From contig BJOX01000008.1 of NCBI GenBank assembly GCA_009731375.1, positions 730,420-794,419 of the forward strand: 64,000 bases of DNA, given 5' to 3'. The notes under the pieces were generated by a model. That model had not been told where the DNA came from. It was given only the letters and a program-made list of their open reading frames with translations, and did no database searches. The position numbers and the translations under genes are program-made. Below, piece after piece: positions 20,874 to 32,535 of the stretch (the stretch's first letter is position 1; every line of letters begins with the position of its first letter). This DNA is from Paulinella micropora. Taxonomy: Eukaryota; Cercozoa; Imbricatea; Euglyphida.

Positions 20874-21073
20874 ACATTAAGTGCCTGCCCAACCGTGGCG
20901 GTGTCCCCTGATCCATAAAAATTTTACTCACAAGCAAAAATTAACATAGCTAGATTGGATACTCACAGGGATGAGTAGTGGGAAGACTAAATTTCAAAGT
21001 CCTTTTCATTTTCTTTACTTTTTGCCTCGGTAGAAGTCAGCCAAAAAACGATTACCACCTGCAGGATTGGAAC
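20874..21073. other. Unique spacer
   Basis: About 200 bp between microsatellites; nothing recognised. Confidence 0.4.
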
Positions 21074-21104
<31 letters not shown>

Positions 21105-21733
21105 TGTATGTACGTATGTATATATGTATATACGTATGTATGCATGTATGTATGTATGTAAAAAAGCACGTACGTAGGTAAGGGGGGAAACGAGCGAGCA
21201 CATATACGCATGCAAACTGTTTATCTGCAATCTCTCTCTCTCTCTCTCTCTCTCTGCAGATAGATAGATAGATATATAGATAGATAGATAGACAGATGGA
21301 TAGATAGATAGATAGATAGACACGCGCAAAGCGCACCTGACTGCACATCTGCATCGCAAGCTGCTACAGGCTTCATCCACTGACTCAGACCTGCATCATA
21401 TCATACAGCATATAATATGATCGATGTAATTTCATGTAGTGTTGTGTCTGTCTGTTTGTGTCTCTCTCTCTCTTTCTTTCTCCCCCCCCCCCCCCCCCCC
21501 TCTCTTTNNNNNNNNNNCTCTCTATCTCTCTCTCTCTCTCTCTCACGCACAGTGTGACCGGTGACTTCCGCTGCATGAAACTCTGTCTTCTCCATCGAGA
21601 GCGTCTCATAGAGCTCTTGCTCCCCTCGGAACCTATGTGTATGTATGTATGTATGTATGTATGCACATATGTATGTATGTATGTATGTATGTGCATGCAT
21701 GCATGCATGCATGAAGGCAGGCATGCATGTATG

Positions 21734-21764
<31 letters not shown>

Positions 21765-22149
21765 TTATGTATGCATGTATGTATGTATGTATGTATGTAT
21801 GTGATGAGAAAGAGTTACCTGAGGAAGTCGATCATGAGGAGGTCTTTCACTAATATGGCAAATAAACACACACAGATATATATATAGAGAGAGAGATAGA
21901 GAGAGAGAATGTGTACGCAGTAATGTATGACATACATACAAACATGGCCACACAGACACTGACACAGACACACACACACACATGCCTACCATGGCGGTTG
22001 GGTTCGAAGTAATGATTCCGGATAAACTTGCGCGCCCTCGTCGCCTGCTCACACACATGCATGTATGTATGTATGTGCGTATGTATGGTATGTATGTGTA
22101 CATATGTATGTATGTATGTATGTATGTGTGTATGTACTTGTGTGTGTAC

Positions 22150-22183
<34 letters not shown>

Positions 22184-22345
22184 AGGCAGGCAGGTAGGTA
22201 TGTAGGAAGACGAGCAGGTATGTAGCTAGGCGGGTAGGTATGCATGGAGTTAGGGAGGTGATAGGTAGGTGGGTAGGTAGGCAGGTAGTCAGGTAGGTAG
22301 GTAGGTAGATAGGTAGATAGGTAGGTGGGTAGGTGTGAAGGTGGG
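21074..22345. repeat. Microsatellite cluster: GTAT, CT, GATA, ATGT, GTAG
   Basis: GTAT at 21074-21165, CT and GATA at 21228-21322, CT with a C20 run at 21461-21545 (10-N gap 21508-21517), ATGT at 21633-21802, and ATGT then GTAG at 22055-22345. They are separated by short unique islands (e.g. 21546-21632, 21803-22050) without recognised features. Confidence 0.88.
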
Positions 22346-22585
22346 TAGGTATGCGATTTGAATGTAGTAGACCCCGTATTGCGTGTCCAATTGGTACGCC
22401 TACGAGAACCAGCCCAGATAGCAGCGAGTCAGACACAAGGGAGACAACGCGTGCGAGAGAGAGAGAGAGATAGAGAGAGAGGACCCTCAGCACGTAGGGG
22501 GTCAACCGCATGATGTTTCTGTACAGCTTGAGAAGAGGAGAAAACCAAAGGGTAAGGGTGTGTGTATGGTGGTGGTGGTGTGTTT

Positions 22586-22616
<31 letters not shown>

Positions 22617-22908
22617 GGGGGGGANNNNNNNNNNNNNNNNNNNNNNNNNNNNNNNNNNNNNNNNNNNNNNNNNNNNNNNNNNNNNNNNGGGGGGGAAGGA
22701 GGGAAGTAGAAGGTTAGGGCTGGATACTCGAATCACTCGCAGCTTGGCGTCCGCCGCACTGGCAGAGTCATAAGTCCCTGTCATGGCAAGAGAGATTGAA
22801 GTGGCGAAATCGGCGAGAGAGAGAGAGAGATTGAGAGAGAGAGAGAGAAAGGGAGGGAAGAGAGGGAAAGGAGATGAGGAGGAGGAGGAGGACAGAGAGA
22901 GAGAGAGT

Positions 22909-22940
<32 letters not shown>

Positions 22941-22990
22941 GAGAGAGAGAGAGAGAGAAAGGGAGGGAAGAGAGGGAGGACTGAGGAGGA
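22346..22990. repeat. AG/GT/poly-G low-complexity region with 64-N gap
   Basis: AG run at 22459-22481, GT then a run of more than 20 G at 22558-22623, N-gap 22625-22688 inside the G-run, and AG arrays at 22816-22975. The ~100 bp at 22696-22800 are unique and unrecognised. Confidence 0.85.
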
Positions 22991-22992
22991 GA

Positions 22993-23179
22993 ACTATAAT
23001 ATAATATTAATACTGAGCCGCTGAATACTAATTTAATATCTTCCTTAATACGCTCAACTGAATAACTAGGTTTCCACCTTAGATAAAGGTTTTCCTTACT
23101 AGCTATAGTTTTCATGTGTTCGTTCCCGGAGTCCAATTGTAAAATTGTTCTCTCAATAAAAACGAAGAAGAAGAAGAGA
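22993..23179 (+). repeat. LINE 3' tail copy (GAA-ending)
   Basis: It matches the 3' end of the LINE at 57031-57215 (reverse strand) from ACTATAATATAATATTAATACTG-like sequence to AATTGTTCTCTCAATAAAA followed by CGAAGAAGAAG. Extreme 5' truncation is typical of target-primed retrotransposition. An AG array follows directly. Confidence 0.85.
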
Positions 23180-23362
23180 TCGAGAGAGAGAGAGAGAAGA
23201 GAGAGATCGAGAAAAAGAGAGAGAGATCGAGAAAAAGAGAGAGAGATCGAGAGATCGAGAAAAAGAGAGAGAGATCGAGAGATCGAGAAAAAGAGAGAGA
23301 GAGAGAGAGAAGAGAGAAAGAGAGAGAGAGAGAGTGTGTGTGTGAGAGAGAGAGAGAGAACC
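23180..23362 (+). repeat. AG array with GAGATCGAGAAAAA units
   Basis: Purine-rich array of AG with regular GATCGAGAAAAAGAG interruptions, directly after the GAA end of the LINE tail. Confidence 0.85.
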
Positions 23363-25530
23363 TGGCACGAAGTCATGAACCCTCTTGCTGATTGATAACC
23401 TGTGGCAAAAAAGCTCGCATTTGCGTGCGATGGAATTGCAGAAACATAAAAAAAACATGTTAAAGCAAAAGGAGATAGGAACCTGGTGAGCGAAGCCATA
23501 TCGTTCCCTCAAGGTGTTCTGGGCGTCTATTGTGGGATAATGTCGAGTTCCGAGTACTAAGGAACTACCAAAACATGCATAAACAGTACAAACAGCCATC
23601 AACCATTTCGTCCGCTCATTTGTGCCAGGCATTCGTGCCGTTCCGGGCAAGCGCAAATTCAAAAAATTCGTCACAACTTCACAAAAATCGTCTCAGACGG
23701 TCTTCGTTGGACTTCATTTTTCGAAATGCTCCCCAGATACCATCCATACCGCCCGTCCTCTCGCGTGAGGACACAGTTTGTCGCCATGGATGATAAGTGG
23801 TTCAATATGTTGGAAAGTGAGCAACTAGAGCAAGGTACTTGACTTCATTTTACGGAGTTGCACATGCTTGCACCACTGGTTAGGTTCTCCCGTCCGAAGG
23901 AATCACATCCCGGCCTTGTGCCCAGAGGTTAGAGAGTGAAATTTTCTTGCGAACGACATAAAGTCTTGTGACGATGGATTCGGTATCTGTAGGGAGCGGT
24001 TGCGAAGCCTCAATGCGCTCGTCTTTTGTGGGCAACGAACGCTGTGGCAAAGCACCAGGTTTCATTCAAATGCTTTCTTGCGCACAGTCACCTTTCCTGT
24101 TTGCTTTGAAGAATCCATTTGACGTTGAATATGCCCAATCCTTCACTCCCCAACCACATCAAGTGTCTACAGAAGCTTCGTGTCAGAAGCGGTACTACTT
24201 GTTGCTGTCTCAGCAATGATCTCAAGCCCATTCCACACCATCATTTCGTGTTGATAGTGGGACGAAACGCAGACGACTGTTCAAGGCAAAGGCAAATTTT
24301 CTTGTGGAACTAGATATTCAGGATCAAAACTGCGCTTTATTAACCGATTTTCCAAATTTTCAGAGCCGAAGTACACACCATCTGGAGCCGATGGAAAAGC
24401 AAGCAGATGCGACAAGTCAATGGCATCACCTTGTGCAAATCAGATAATCAGTTGAAGCCCAACCATTGGCACTCTAATTTATTATTTTCATGCACTTCTT
24501 CCAAAGTACAGGTAGAGTTAATTAATTTTTCTCACATTATTTATTTTTACGCAAACTGTTTCTCAGGTTGCCCAGCCTTTTTATTAGACTTTCTCTTCCC
24601 TTCGAATCCCAGATTCAAAAGCACCCCAGTGCCACGGAAGCCCCCTGACTACATAACGAAAGTCAAGGGTCAGGAAGGTGGCCGGTCTATATTAGCTCAC
24701 TTCAAAGCGCAATAAAACTCTTGTTTTCATTTCCCCTCTTTTGCGCCGTCTCTCTTTTGCTGTCACCCCACTGTCGATAGCTTTTACAAACACTTTGAGG
24801 CCAGACTGATGAGTGGGCACGGTAACTTCGTATACGTAGCAACTCGCCTGAGGAGTTGGAAGACTAACTTGTGGACTGGAGATACAAGTATAGTGCAACA
24901 CCAACAACAACAATGTTCAACAACAAATGTTAGAAAAGAAGCCAAATACTTCAAGGTTCAAAGAAAATGCAGAAAAGAAAACATCTTTTTTTAGCGCAAC
25001 TTCACGCAAAAGACTCGATGTCAGTTCGACTTATAGGCTATGAATAGAAAGTAGTAGCGTCGAGGTACGAAATGTAAAATGATTTTTTTTGCAATTAATC
25101 ATGATGCCCAGTGACCTGGTCGGGCGGCAGCGGAGAATACACGATCAGTCTCGAATTTGAATTGAAAGGCCGACGCCGCACGGCATATATAGTAGCGATG
25201 AGTGGGAAGCGTATTTTCACCAATCAACTTTTAATGATAAGTACTTACCATGCTTAGAGAGTCGGATAAGTGTGAAGCATAGCTGAGACGTAGAGGGTAA
25301 ATGGTAAATGGGTGGCTCACAGAGTCAGAAATAAAGGGGGGTCGGAAGAGGTCAAGGAGGAGGGCGCACGGTAACTTGTTCGTAACTTACTGTTTAGTAT
25401 GAGCCCCGCTTGCAAGCCTCCGTTAAGTAAAGATTCAATAATCAAAAAAAGATTTCCAGCGGGTGTTTAATGGCAGGACTAGTGACAAACAGAATGCTAC
25501 GTGACTTCAAGATGATAATTACGCAAGCAC
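23363..25530. other. Unique AT-rich region, no gene supported
   Basis: Short frames only, none with a recognisable domain or supporting context. 23530-24715 has several frames of 60-100 codons in different phases, but none stands out by composition. It may be host intergenic DNA or old unrecognised repeat. Confidence 0.4.
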
Positions 25531-25532
25531 TG

Positions 25533-25760
25533 TTCGTTTAATAAAATACTTGCCACAGCCACTTGTAGTACTAAAGCCGAGTGATACTGATTCAGTAGTA
25601 ACTGAACCGTTGAAGTTGATATGACTTGCCGCAGCCACTCGTAAAGCCTAGTGATACTGATTCAGTAGTCAGCTTAACTTTGATATGGCTTGCCGCGGGC
25701 ACTGGATTTTTTTTTTCAAAAGTTTTTTTTCAAATTACGCAAGCAATGTTTTAATAAAAT
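25533..25760 (+). repeat. Diverged direct repeats (~65-75 bp units)
   Basis: ACTTGCC(A/G)CAGCCACT...TGATACTGATTCAGTAGT occurs at about 25551-25610 and 25624-25670, with a third partial start at 25687. ATTACGCAAGCA(C/A)TGTT...TTAATAAAATACTTGCCAC occurs at 25519 and 25734. Together these form a small nested direct-repeat block. Confidence 0.65.
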
Positions 25761-25831
25761 ACTTGCCACTTGTTAAGTTGAGACGGGGAAGACGTCAGTA
25801 CCGGTAATTCTAATTTTCAAGTTCCTCATAT

Positions 25832-26133
25832 GTATTGCTATTAACATCGACATTCAAGACAAAAAAAATAATGAGTTTTTCTGTTTTCGTTGGAATTTTC
25901 GTTTTCGTTGAAATTTCAATTTTTGTTGAAAATTTGAATTTTCAAGTTTGAAATTAACTGCTATATGCGTCCGCAAAATAACGTAAATTTTAGCGAAATG
26001 TTACAGTTAAATTTGAATTTTTGACACAAAAACGAAAAAGTGACTCAAAATCGAAATTGTGACTCAAAATCAGAAAAATGACACAAAATCGAAAAACTCA
26101 TAATTTTTTTTGTCTTGAATGTCGATAGCAATA
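25832..26133. mobile_element. Fold-back (MITE-like) element
   Basis: The ends are inverted repeats: TATTGCTATtaaCATCGACATTCAAGACAAAAAAAAT at 25832 and its reverse complement ending 26133, with ATGAGTTTTTC continuing on both sides. The inner ~190 bp is AT-rich with short GACTCAAAATCG-like repeats and no gene. This is a non-autonomous inverted-repeat element; family not recognised. Confidence 0.65.
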
Positions 26134-27040
26134 TTTTAGGTCGTTTTAGTGGGGTCCCGGTCCAAAACGGATGCAACTATAACGTTTCGAGTTTTTAATA
26201 TTTTTTAATCACTATTTTTTGTTGTAAAGGCCGGGTCACGAGATGATGCTGAGATATGAAAAAAAATCATTTGAAATTCAAATTTTATAACGGTTAAAAG
26301 TTTTGTGTTTTGTTCATTAAAAAAAAGATGATGTGCAAAGTTTGATCATAATGCAACCACCATAATTTGGTGCGGCGGACCAATATCGAGGCTGAGCTTT
26401 CTGGTTCTGCAGCCATTTTGGAAAAAGGAGCAGTCCTTCAGAAGCCTTAGTTTCCCGGGTTTTTGGTGTTTTTGGCCCCCGACCTTTTACCCTAAAAAAT
26501 ATCCAGTCCGGTCCAGGTCATGCCAGCCAAAAAGCCAAATCCTGTTAACTTTTTTTACGGACCGGCGCAGTCTGGTGGCACTTTTATTTGACAGAACCGC
26601 CTTCCCATGCCTCAGGTCATGTCTCAGGCCAGGGGTCAGTACGCTGTGCTGGCTGCGTCTGGGGTGGTGACTGTCGCGGTTGAGTTTGGCTGTCTAGCTA
26701 ACCCACAGGACTATGGACTCTGGAGGAGTTTTGGGATGTGATTGGGGGCAGCAGTCTGGCAGCCATCTATCACAGCCGGTTGTCTAGCCAGTTGTCCAGC
26801 CAGTTGCCTAGCCAGTTGGCCGGTCAACACCGGTGGGGCCTACCTCGTAAATGGTTACTGGGTCTGGTAATGTGTTTCGCTCCTTGTTCTCTGTTCTTTC
26901 TCCTTGTTTGAGGGGTGGGACAGGAGGGAGTGTGGAAGACGTGGACCATTGCCGGAACCCAGCATGGTGGACAATTTGGGACAGTAGTTTACTGATACTG
27001 GGTCTTCTTTCTTCTGCTCTGTCGTCTTTTCCTGCCTGAT
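26134..27040. other. Unique region, no gene supported
   Basis: About 900 bp. It contains short direct repeats (GCCAGTTG / CTAGCCAGTTG at 26765-26820) and no recognised gene. Confidence 0.4.
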
Positions 27041-27243
27041 GCATTGGATTGCATTGGATTGCATTGGATTGCATTGGATTGCATTGGATTGCATTGGATT
27101 GGGATTGCATTGGATTGCATTGGATTGCATTGGATTGCACTGGATTGCATTGGATTGCATTGGATTGCATTAGATTGCATTAGATTGCATTGGATTGCAT
27201 TGGATTGCATTGGATTGCATTGTATTGCATTAGATTGCATTGG
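27041..27243 (+). repeat. 10-bp tandem repeat (GCATTGGATT)n
   Basis: About 20 units of GCATTGGATT with a few point variants (GCATTAGATT, GCACTGGATT, GCATTGTATT) and one short register slip near 27099. There are no spacers, so this is not a CRISPR array. Confidence 0.93.
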
Positions 27244-27690
27244 AAATGTGTTAATACATGGTTTGGTCACACTGAAGAGACTGACTGACTGGTTATTAAT
27301 ACATAAGTTTTGTTTTTCTTCTCTTATCTTTTCTTTCGGCAACGGGTTGGCCGATATTCGACGGTACGTTTGCATGGAGGTGACTGGCCTGGATGTCACT
27401 ACGGAAGTGACCGATGTCACTATGGAACTTAGTGACGGGATGACGCTATGGATTTCAGAGTAATTACCGTACTGAATTGAATAGTTTTGTAGCCGGTTGA
27501 AAGGACTGTCACTGAAATATATACGGTGTGGGTCGCACTGTATGAATATGGAGGGACATGACGGTAAAGCAAATCGGACATCTATGGCTGCATGTCAGAT
27601 TTCAGTTACTTGTGCAGCTATGACATAGCTGAAGGAGCCGTTGGAAGGGAAAGACAAAGGCGGAAATCATCGACGGTTTCGATAAGCAAA
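27244..27690. other. Unique region upstream of element C
   Basis: Nothing recognised; no LTR or gag for element C is visible here. Confidence 0.4.
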
Positions 27691-27859
27691 TATGCCAATC
27701 ATCATAAATTATGACATATTGGAGGTCTCGGACTTTTTAGCATCTAAGGGAGGCATTAAAAGCGGGCTGTCGAACCGAGCGAGCGGAGTGTATGATGCCA
27801 CACTTTCGTTATGTTATCCGCCGATGAAGGACTCTGCGCCTAGAGATGATGCTACCGTA

Positions 27860-28672
27860 ACACGATGCCTATGCGTTGCTCAGGTTTACCTTGTGAACTT
27901 TGAGTGGGTATGACAATCGGCTAACGATACGTTGGCTAATTTTAATATATCGCGGGGCGGGATTCGTGGCGGCAATAAAGGCGTGGTTGGACGGAATATG
28001 TTGCCTATTAAAGGAAGCATAGAAGGAGTGAATGGTAAGGCGAGGCCCGAGGTGACGGGGACAATGGTCTTGACTATTGAACTCTACTCCGGTAAGTCCT
28101 TTGACATTCAATTATATGTCTGTCCGGAGTATTCGGGAGGGTTGCTGATTGGATTCAAGCAGCTCAATAAAATGAATACATTAATTGATTGCCGGTCAGG
28201 TTTAGTGCACTATGGCATTAGTGATGATGACGCGGAAGATATGGTGAGGGTGCGGACTGCGGTTCCTCTCTTCCATACGGATACTTACGCGGTGTCATAT
28301 AATAAACTTGGCAAGGAAGGTGTCGGTGACTCGCATGCCATTGCGCGGAGCGCAAGGGTGTAGTTGGTCATACCGAAGCATTATCAACACCTGGCGTTGG
28401 ACAATTATTACAAGGATTTCCAACCGGAGTACCGCGGGCTTGCGGGAAAGGCTAGGAAAGTTGTTCGACGTTGGGAAAGGGCAACGGTGGAGGACTTAAT
28501 TCAGGGCCGGTGTGCCCAGATTATGGCCTGCACTATGGAAGAACATAACATGGAGGTGAAGGCAGGGATGGATAGGTTCAGGGATGGAAAGAAGGGGCCT
28601 TATGTGTTCCTTCAGAATCGATACTGCTTCCATGCAAAAGCATCACAAGCTAATAGGCAGTTGACAGTTTGA
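27860..28672 (+). pseudogene. pol: Element C protease and start of linker
   Basis: Frames 27932-28363 and 28364-28672 are one phase split by TAG 28361-28363. ANFNISRGG, GSIEGV, TGTMVLTIELYSG, LLIGFKQL and LIDCRSGLVHYG match the protease-like region of B. The active-site segment (about 27912-27925) is out of frame and disrupted by a stop. The second half carries RYCFHAK, matching the start of the B pol frame (RFHAK). Confidence 0.75.
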
Positions 28673-28790
28673 ACAGTTGATGTCGGTGCAGGTTTCAACG
28701 GGTGGAACGGAGGATGAAATAATGGATTTCGTGGGGAACATGTGAGGTGACAAACCTCTTTGTCTGCGGAATTCTGGGGAGACGGCGAAG

Positions 28791-29468
28791 TTGCTCACGA
28801 AGTATTTCGAGGGTGACAAACCGTTCTCTATTGCGTTCCACGACAAGGCATTATGGGCGGATGAGGTTTTGGACCGGATGGTGGATCATCCAATCCCGGT
28901 GCAGTCTAGGAAGCAGCATTTGGTGCTTGCTTGTAGATTAGGCACTAGGGCGCAAGGGCTGGCGTATCGGAACTCACTCAAGGGGTGTGACCTTCAGAAG
29001 ATACGTGAGCAGGCATTTACCTGCTTCACGGGGTTCTTTACGAAGAAGGCACCAATTCGCCTTAATTCTGCATCGGATGAGTTTTCGAAAGTCAAGTACC
29101 ACCAGAAGGAGGTAGAGATGCCCTCCGAGGACGGCTTGATGGAGGATGCGTGGACGGATATGACAGAGGCGCCCGAACTGAAGAGTCGGAAGGACGCCCA
29201 GTCATGGGAGGATAGAAAGGCTCAAATCCGGGCTGATCGGAAGGGGAGTGAGAAAGATCTCAAGTGCCTTCAGGAGGTGATGGCTAAGGAGAAGGAGATC
29301 TTTGATCCGCCTAGACCGGGCACGGTCAAGCATTTTGAGGCTCATCTCAGGAAAATACCGGGGATGAATATCACGCATGCCTCTAGAAGGTCTAGTCTAG
29401 GCCGCAGGGAGGAGAGCATTGCCCAGGAGAAGGATGAGGCAGAGGAGCTACAGGCCGAGGATGTCTAG
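28791..29468 (+). pseudogene. pol: Element C linker between protease and RT
   Basis: Homologous to the linker in A and B: DKALWADEVLDRMVDHPIPV, SRKQHLVLACRLGTR, QAFTCFTGF, YTKKAP-like and KEIFDPPRPG. The end is scrambled by a local tandem duplication (CTAGGCCGCAGGGAGG at 29397 and 29466), which shifts the phase before RT. The linker's conservation in three families suggests a real domain. Confidence 0.75.
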
Positions 29469-29545
29469 GCCGCAGGGAGGCAGAGGAGCTACAGGCGGAT
29501 GATTTCACGGAGTTCTCTGACTCCCCGATTTCGTCTCATGTACGG

Positions 29546-30454
29546 ATGGTTCCGAATTCGAAGCCGGATGGGGCACTGATATTTTGTGTGAATTACTATC
29601 GGGCGAACAAAATCATCGAGGGTGAGCGGTACCCGCTGTCTAAGATTGATGATTGTATGCGCAAGTTGAAACACGCGAAGTATTACTCGGTGTTGGATTT
29701 GAAGAATGGGTTCTGGCAGATCCCGCCCAGTAGGAAGAGCAGGTGGCTTACCGCGTTTGTGGTGGGCATGACGCTGTACCAGTGGAAGGTATTGCCGATG
29801 GGTCTGAGGAACTCGCCGGGCATATTTCAGGCAGCGATGCAGAAAATGCTTGGTCGACAGTTTGAGGATGGAAGGGCAGGTGGGTTTATGGAGAAATATG
29901 GGCAGAAGGTGGAGGATTATGCTTTCTGTTACATAGATGATGTTATTATCTACTCCAATAGCATGGAGGAACATCTGGCCCACATCCAGGACGTTTTCCG
30001 ACGGGTGAGAGAGTTTGGTCTCAAGGTGAACTTGGCCAAGTGTCAGTTTGCCACCCGACAGGTAACGTACTTAGGATATGATATATCGAACGGAACGGTT
30101 GCGATCGCGGCTAAGAAGAGGGAGGCTGTGGAGGGGATTAAGCGGCCTCAGACGCGGTCGGAGCTTATCTCTTTTATTGCGTTGGCGCAATATTATAGTC
30201 AGTTCTTTCCGAATTGGTCGGTGACGGTTAAGCCGTTGCGGGAGCTGTACTTGAAAGGCAATATGAGGGAATGGACGCCTAAACAGGAGGAGACGTTCGA
30301 GTTCATTAAGGAAATGTTAACTCGTGATCCCAAATTCAATAAGGACTGCATCTTAATGATGCCGGATGTAGACAAACAGTATGTGCTGGACACCGATGCG
30401 TCTAGTACGCAATCGGGGCGGTCCTACAGCAGTACGATGGTCACGGATTCCTGA
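29546..30454 (+). pseudogene. pol: Element C reverse transcriptase
   Basis: Good RT motifs: VLDLKNGFWQIP, TAFVVGMTLYQWKVLPMGL, FCYIDDVIIYSN (the YIDD catalytic box) and LGYDISNG. It ends inside the start of RNase H (YVLDTDASS) where the phase shifts near 30410. The 5' end of RT (fingers) is in the scrambled segment upstream. Confidence 0.9.
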
Positions 30455-30792
30455 GGCCGATTATGTAATATTTGAGCAGGAAGCTCAATAAGGCCGAACA
30501 GAACTACTGTACGAGGCAGAGGGAAGCCTTGGCGGTGGTCTGGTCCTTTATAAGGCTCAGGGAGTACTTGTCGGGGTCACGGGATATAGTAGTAAGGACG
30601 GATAATCAGAACCTTCTATGGTTAATGACGAATGATTGCACGGGCCGGTTGGCCAGATGGCAGGCTTTGCTATCGTGCTATGACTTCACCGTCAAGTATC
30701 TGCCCGGCAAGAAGAACATTGTCGCTGACTCTTTATTTAGGGTCAATTACTCTACGCCATCCGCTTGTCTGGCTGATATGCGGCAGATCTAG
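30455..30792 (+). pseudogene. pol: Element C RNase H
   Basis: SRKLNKAEQNYCTRQREALAVVW, LREYL, VRTDNQNLLWLM, GRLARWQ and the final IVADSLFRVN. The first RNase H Asp is in the preceding phase. An in-frame TAA lies at 30466 and the segment ends at TAG 30790-30792. Confidence 0.88.
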
Positions 30793-31745
30793 ATGGACGA
30801 GTTTGAGGACTTGGCGCTGAGGAAAGACATGATGGATGTCTTGCCAGCGAATATGATCTTCTATGCCAATAAGGCTCACCCGGGGTCTAGCCGGAAGGAG
30901 CCTAAGCTGGTGGAAGTTAAGAGGGCGGGATATAGGAGAGTCATGACGACTCAGTTGGAACGGGAGACAGGCCGAGCGGAGTGCTGTGACGAGCACTTTG
31001 CGGAGGAGGCCATGCAACGCCTTAAGGAATACGAGGCCGATAAGGCCGCGATGCAGGATGAGGATAAGGCGGAGCATGAGCTACTGTTGCCAGGCACATG
31101 CGGCACCGGCTGTCCGCACCTACGTGGAAGACCCGGGCGTGGAGACGGCCCTCGAGGCAGAGGAAACCTCAGTCGAGCCGGTGGCGGCATCGAGGGTTTG
31201 GAGCCGGATTCCATAGGCTTTATGAGGGAGTCCAGGTAGATGACGGTACAGTGCGCAATGCATCTGTAGAGGCATGGAAACAATGCCAGAGAGCCGACGA
31301 GGAGTACAAGGACTTGATCCAGTACTTCTTGGCGGGGGATGAGCTGTTGCTGACGGACAAAATCCGGACACAGCTCAAGACTTTGGCATGGCGGGATGGT
31401 CTCTTATGGTACAAAGGCAAGGCGGCAGAGACGGCCAATAACCCGGAAAGGTGGGTTTTATGGGTCCCGGCCAAACTGAGACAGATGATTTACGTGGCGT
31501 CGCACGTGGTCCCGTCGGTTAATCACCCGGGGATGCAGAGGACGCAGTGGATTATCAAAAGGAGGTTCTGGTGGGAGGGGATGGATCGGCTTATAAAGGA
31601 AAGAGTCAGGGGCTGTACGACCTGTCTGATGAACAAGAAGCTCCCGGTGGAGGGAAAGATCCCGGTGGGTAAATTTACATAGCTGGAAAGGCTCTTTGAG
31701 TTCCTGCATGTAGACCACGCTCGCACGCCGGTATACGGTCAAGTG
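30793..31745 (+). pseudogene. pol: Element C connection and integrase N-terminus, truncated
   Basis: 30793-31239 is the connection. 31098-31682 (another phase) holds WRDGLLWYKGK, NPERWVLWVPAKLR and the HHCC domain (SHVVPSVNHPGMQRTQWIIKRRFWWEG, CTTC). After TAG 31680 the same frame reads LFEFLHVDHA, then homology stops near 31745. The catalytic core, GPY/F and extension are absent. Confidence 0.85.
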
Positions 31746-32535
31746 TAAAACATAGGATTTAAGGCTGTATGGGGTATAAGCTTCCCAGCTTCCCTTCCAT
31801 ATCCCTTTATCCTAATACCGTGGGAACATTGAAAACCGGAAGTATTGTTCAAAACCGGAAATGTAATAAAAATTCATCTTAATAAAACATTTAATATTAA
31901 CAAGGAATCACTTCCACAAGTGAATTCCCGTAAAAACCAATAGCGTAAAAACGATGTAGTATACCGTGGGTGTTACATAGCACCCCTTCCCCCTTGTTAC
32001 GATAGTAGGATATTTATTAACAGATAACTGTTCTAACGATATGAAGACTGAGGAATACCTAAAATAGGGACTCCGTAATCTCCAGACCAAGGATAACCGG
32101 CAGACCGGAACGGTAAGTATTGCCATTATATACCGGGTGGGCCGGCATAATCCCTTCTCCCTCCCGAGCGCGCTCACCAGTATGCGCGCGAGGAGTCGAA
32201 CTGACGCCCCCGCCGACCAACCGCGGGATAGAATGCAAATACGAACCTGCGTGACGGTCGCCACCGTACTTGTATTAACAAATTAAACAAAATTTCAAGT
32301 TGGGCCAAACGCCAACACTTACACTACGTAAGATTTTGATTAACTTCCAATTAGGCCATTCGATGATACTTCAATCCGCGCCACCTTTCGCCCGTGGAAT
32401 CAGGTATCCACCACCTTTTGCCCGAATCGGTCTATACTATCCTGCGCTGTGCGAGTCTTCTCTTCCCCGCTACCGTAACTCCTCCGATCCCGTTGATCCG
32501 GTGCTTGCCAGGTTATGTCGTCGCTCAATCGATCC
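31746..32535 (-). repeat. Possible remnant of another small LTR element, minus strand
   Basis: On the minus strand TGTAACACCCACGG (from 31976) is preceded by the purine tract AAGGGGGAAGGGG, as at a 3' LTR start. TGGCGACCGTCACG at 32264-32251 looks like a gypsy-type PBS following an LTR end. The two candidate LTR pieces do not visibly overlap in sequence, so they cannot be confirmed as a pair. No coding frame. Confidence 0.3.

Larger units (their letters stand above)
27692..31745 (+). mobile_element. Element C: decayed Ty3/gypsy-type pol relic related to family B
   Basis: Protease, linker, RT, RNase H and the integrase N-terminal domain lie in order but in at least four phases with internal stops. 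There is no gag, 5' LTR or PBS, and integrase breaks off just after HVDHA, the first catalytic Asp. RT and linker motifs are closer to B than to A (e.g. VVGMxLYQWKVLPMGL, YSNSMEEHL). An old, dead insertion. Confidence 0.85.

Noticed and set aside
23530-24715. Possible host exons
   Set aside because: Frames of 60-100 codons without motifs; splice signals cannot be judged without transcripts.
27041-27243. CRISPR-like array
   Set aside because: Repeat unit is 10 bp with no spacers, in a eukaryotic context.
28361-31682. UAG used as a sense codon (several in-frame TAG in element C and one in A)
   Set aside because: Element C also has an in-frame TAA and frameshifts, B has no TAG in 1555 codons, and the A TAG sits at a Glu codon in B. 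Ordinary decay is simpler.
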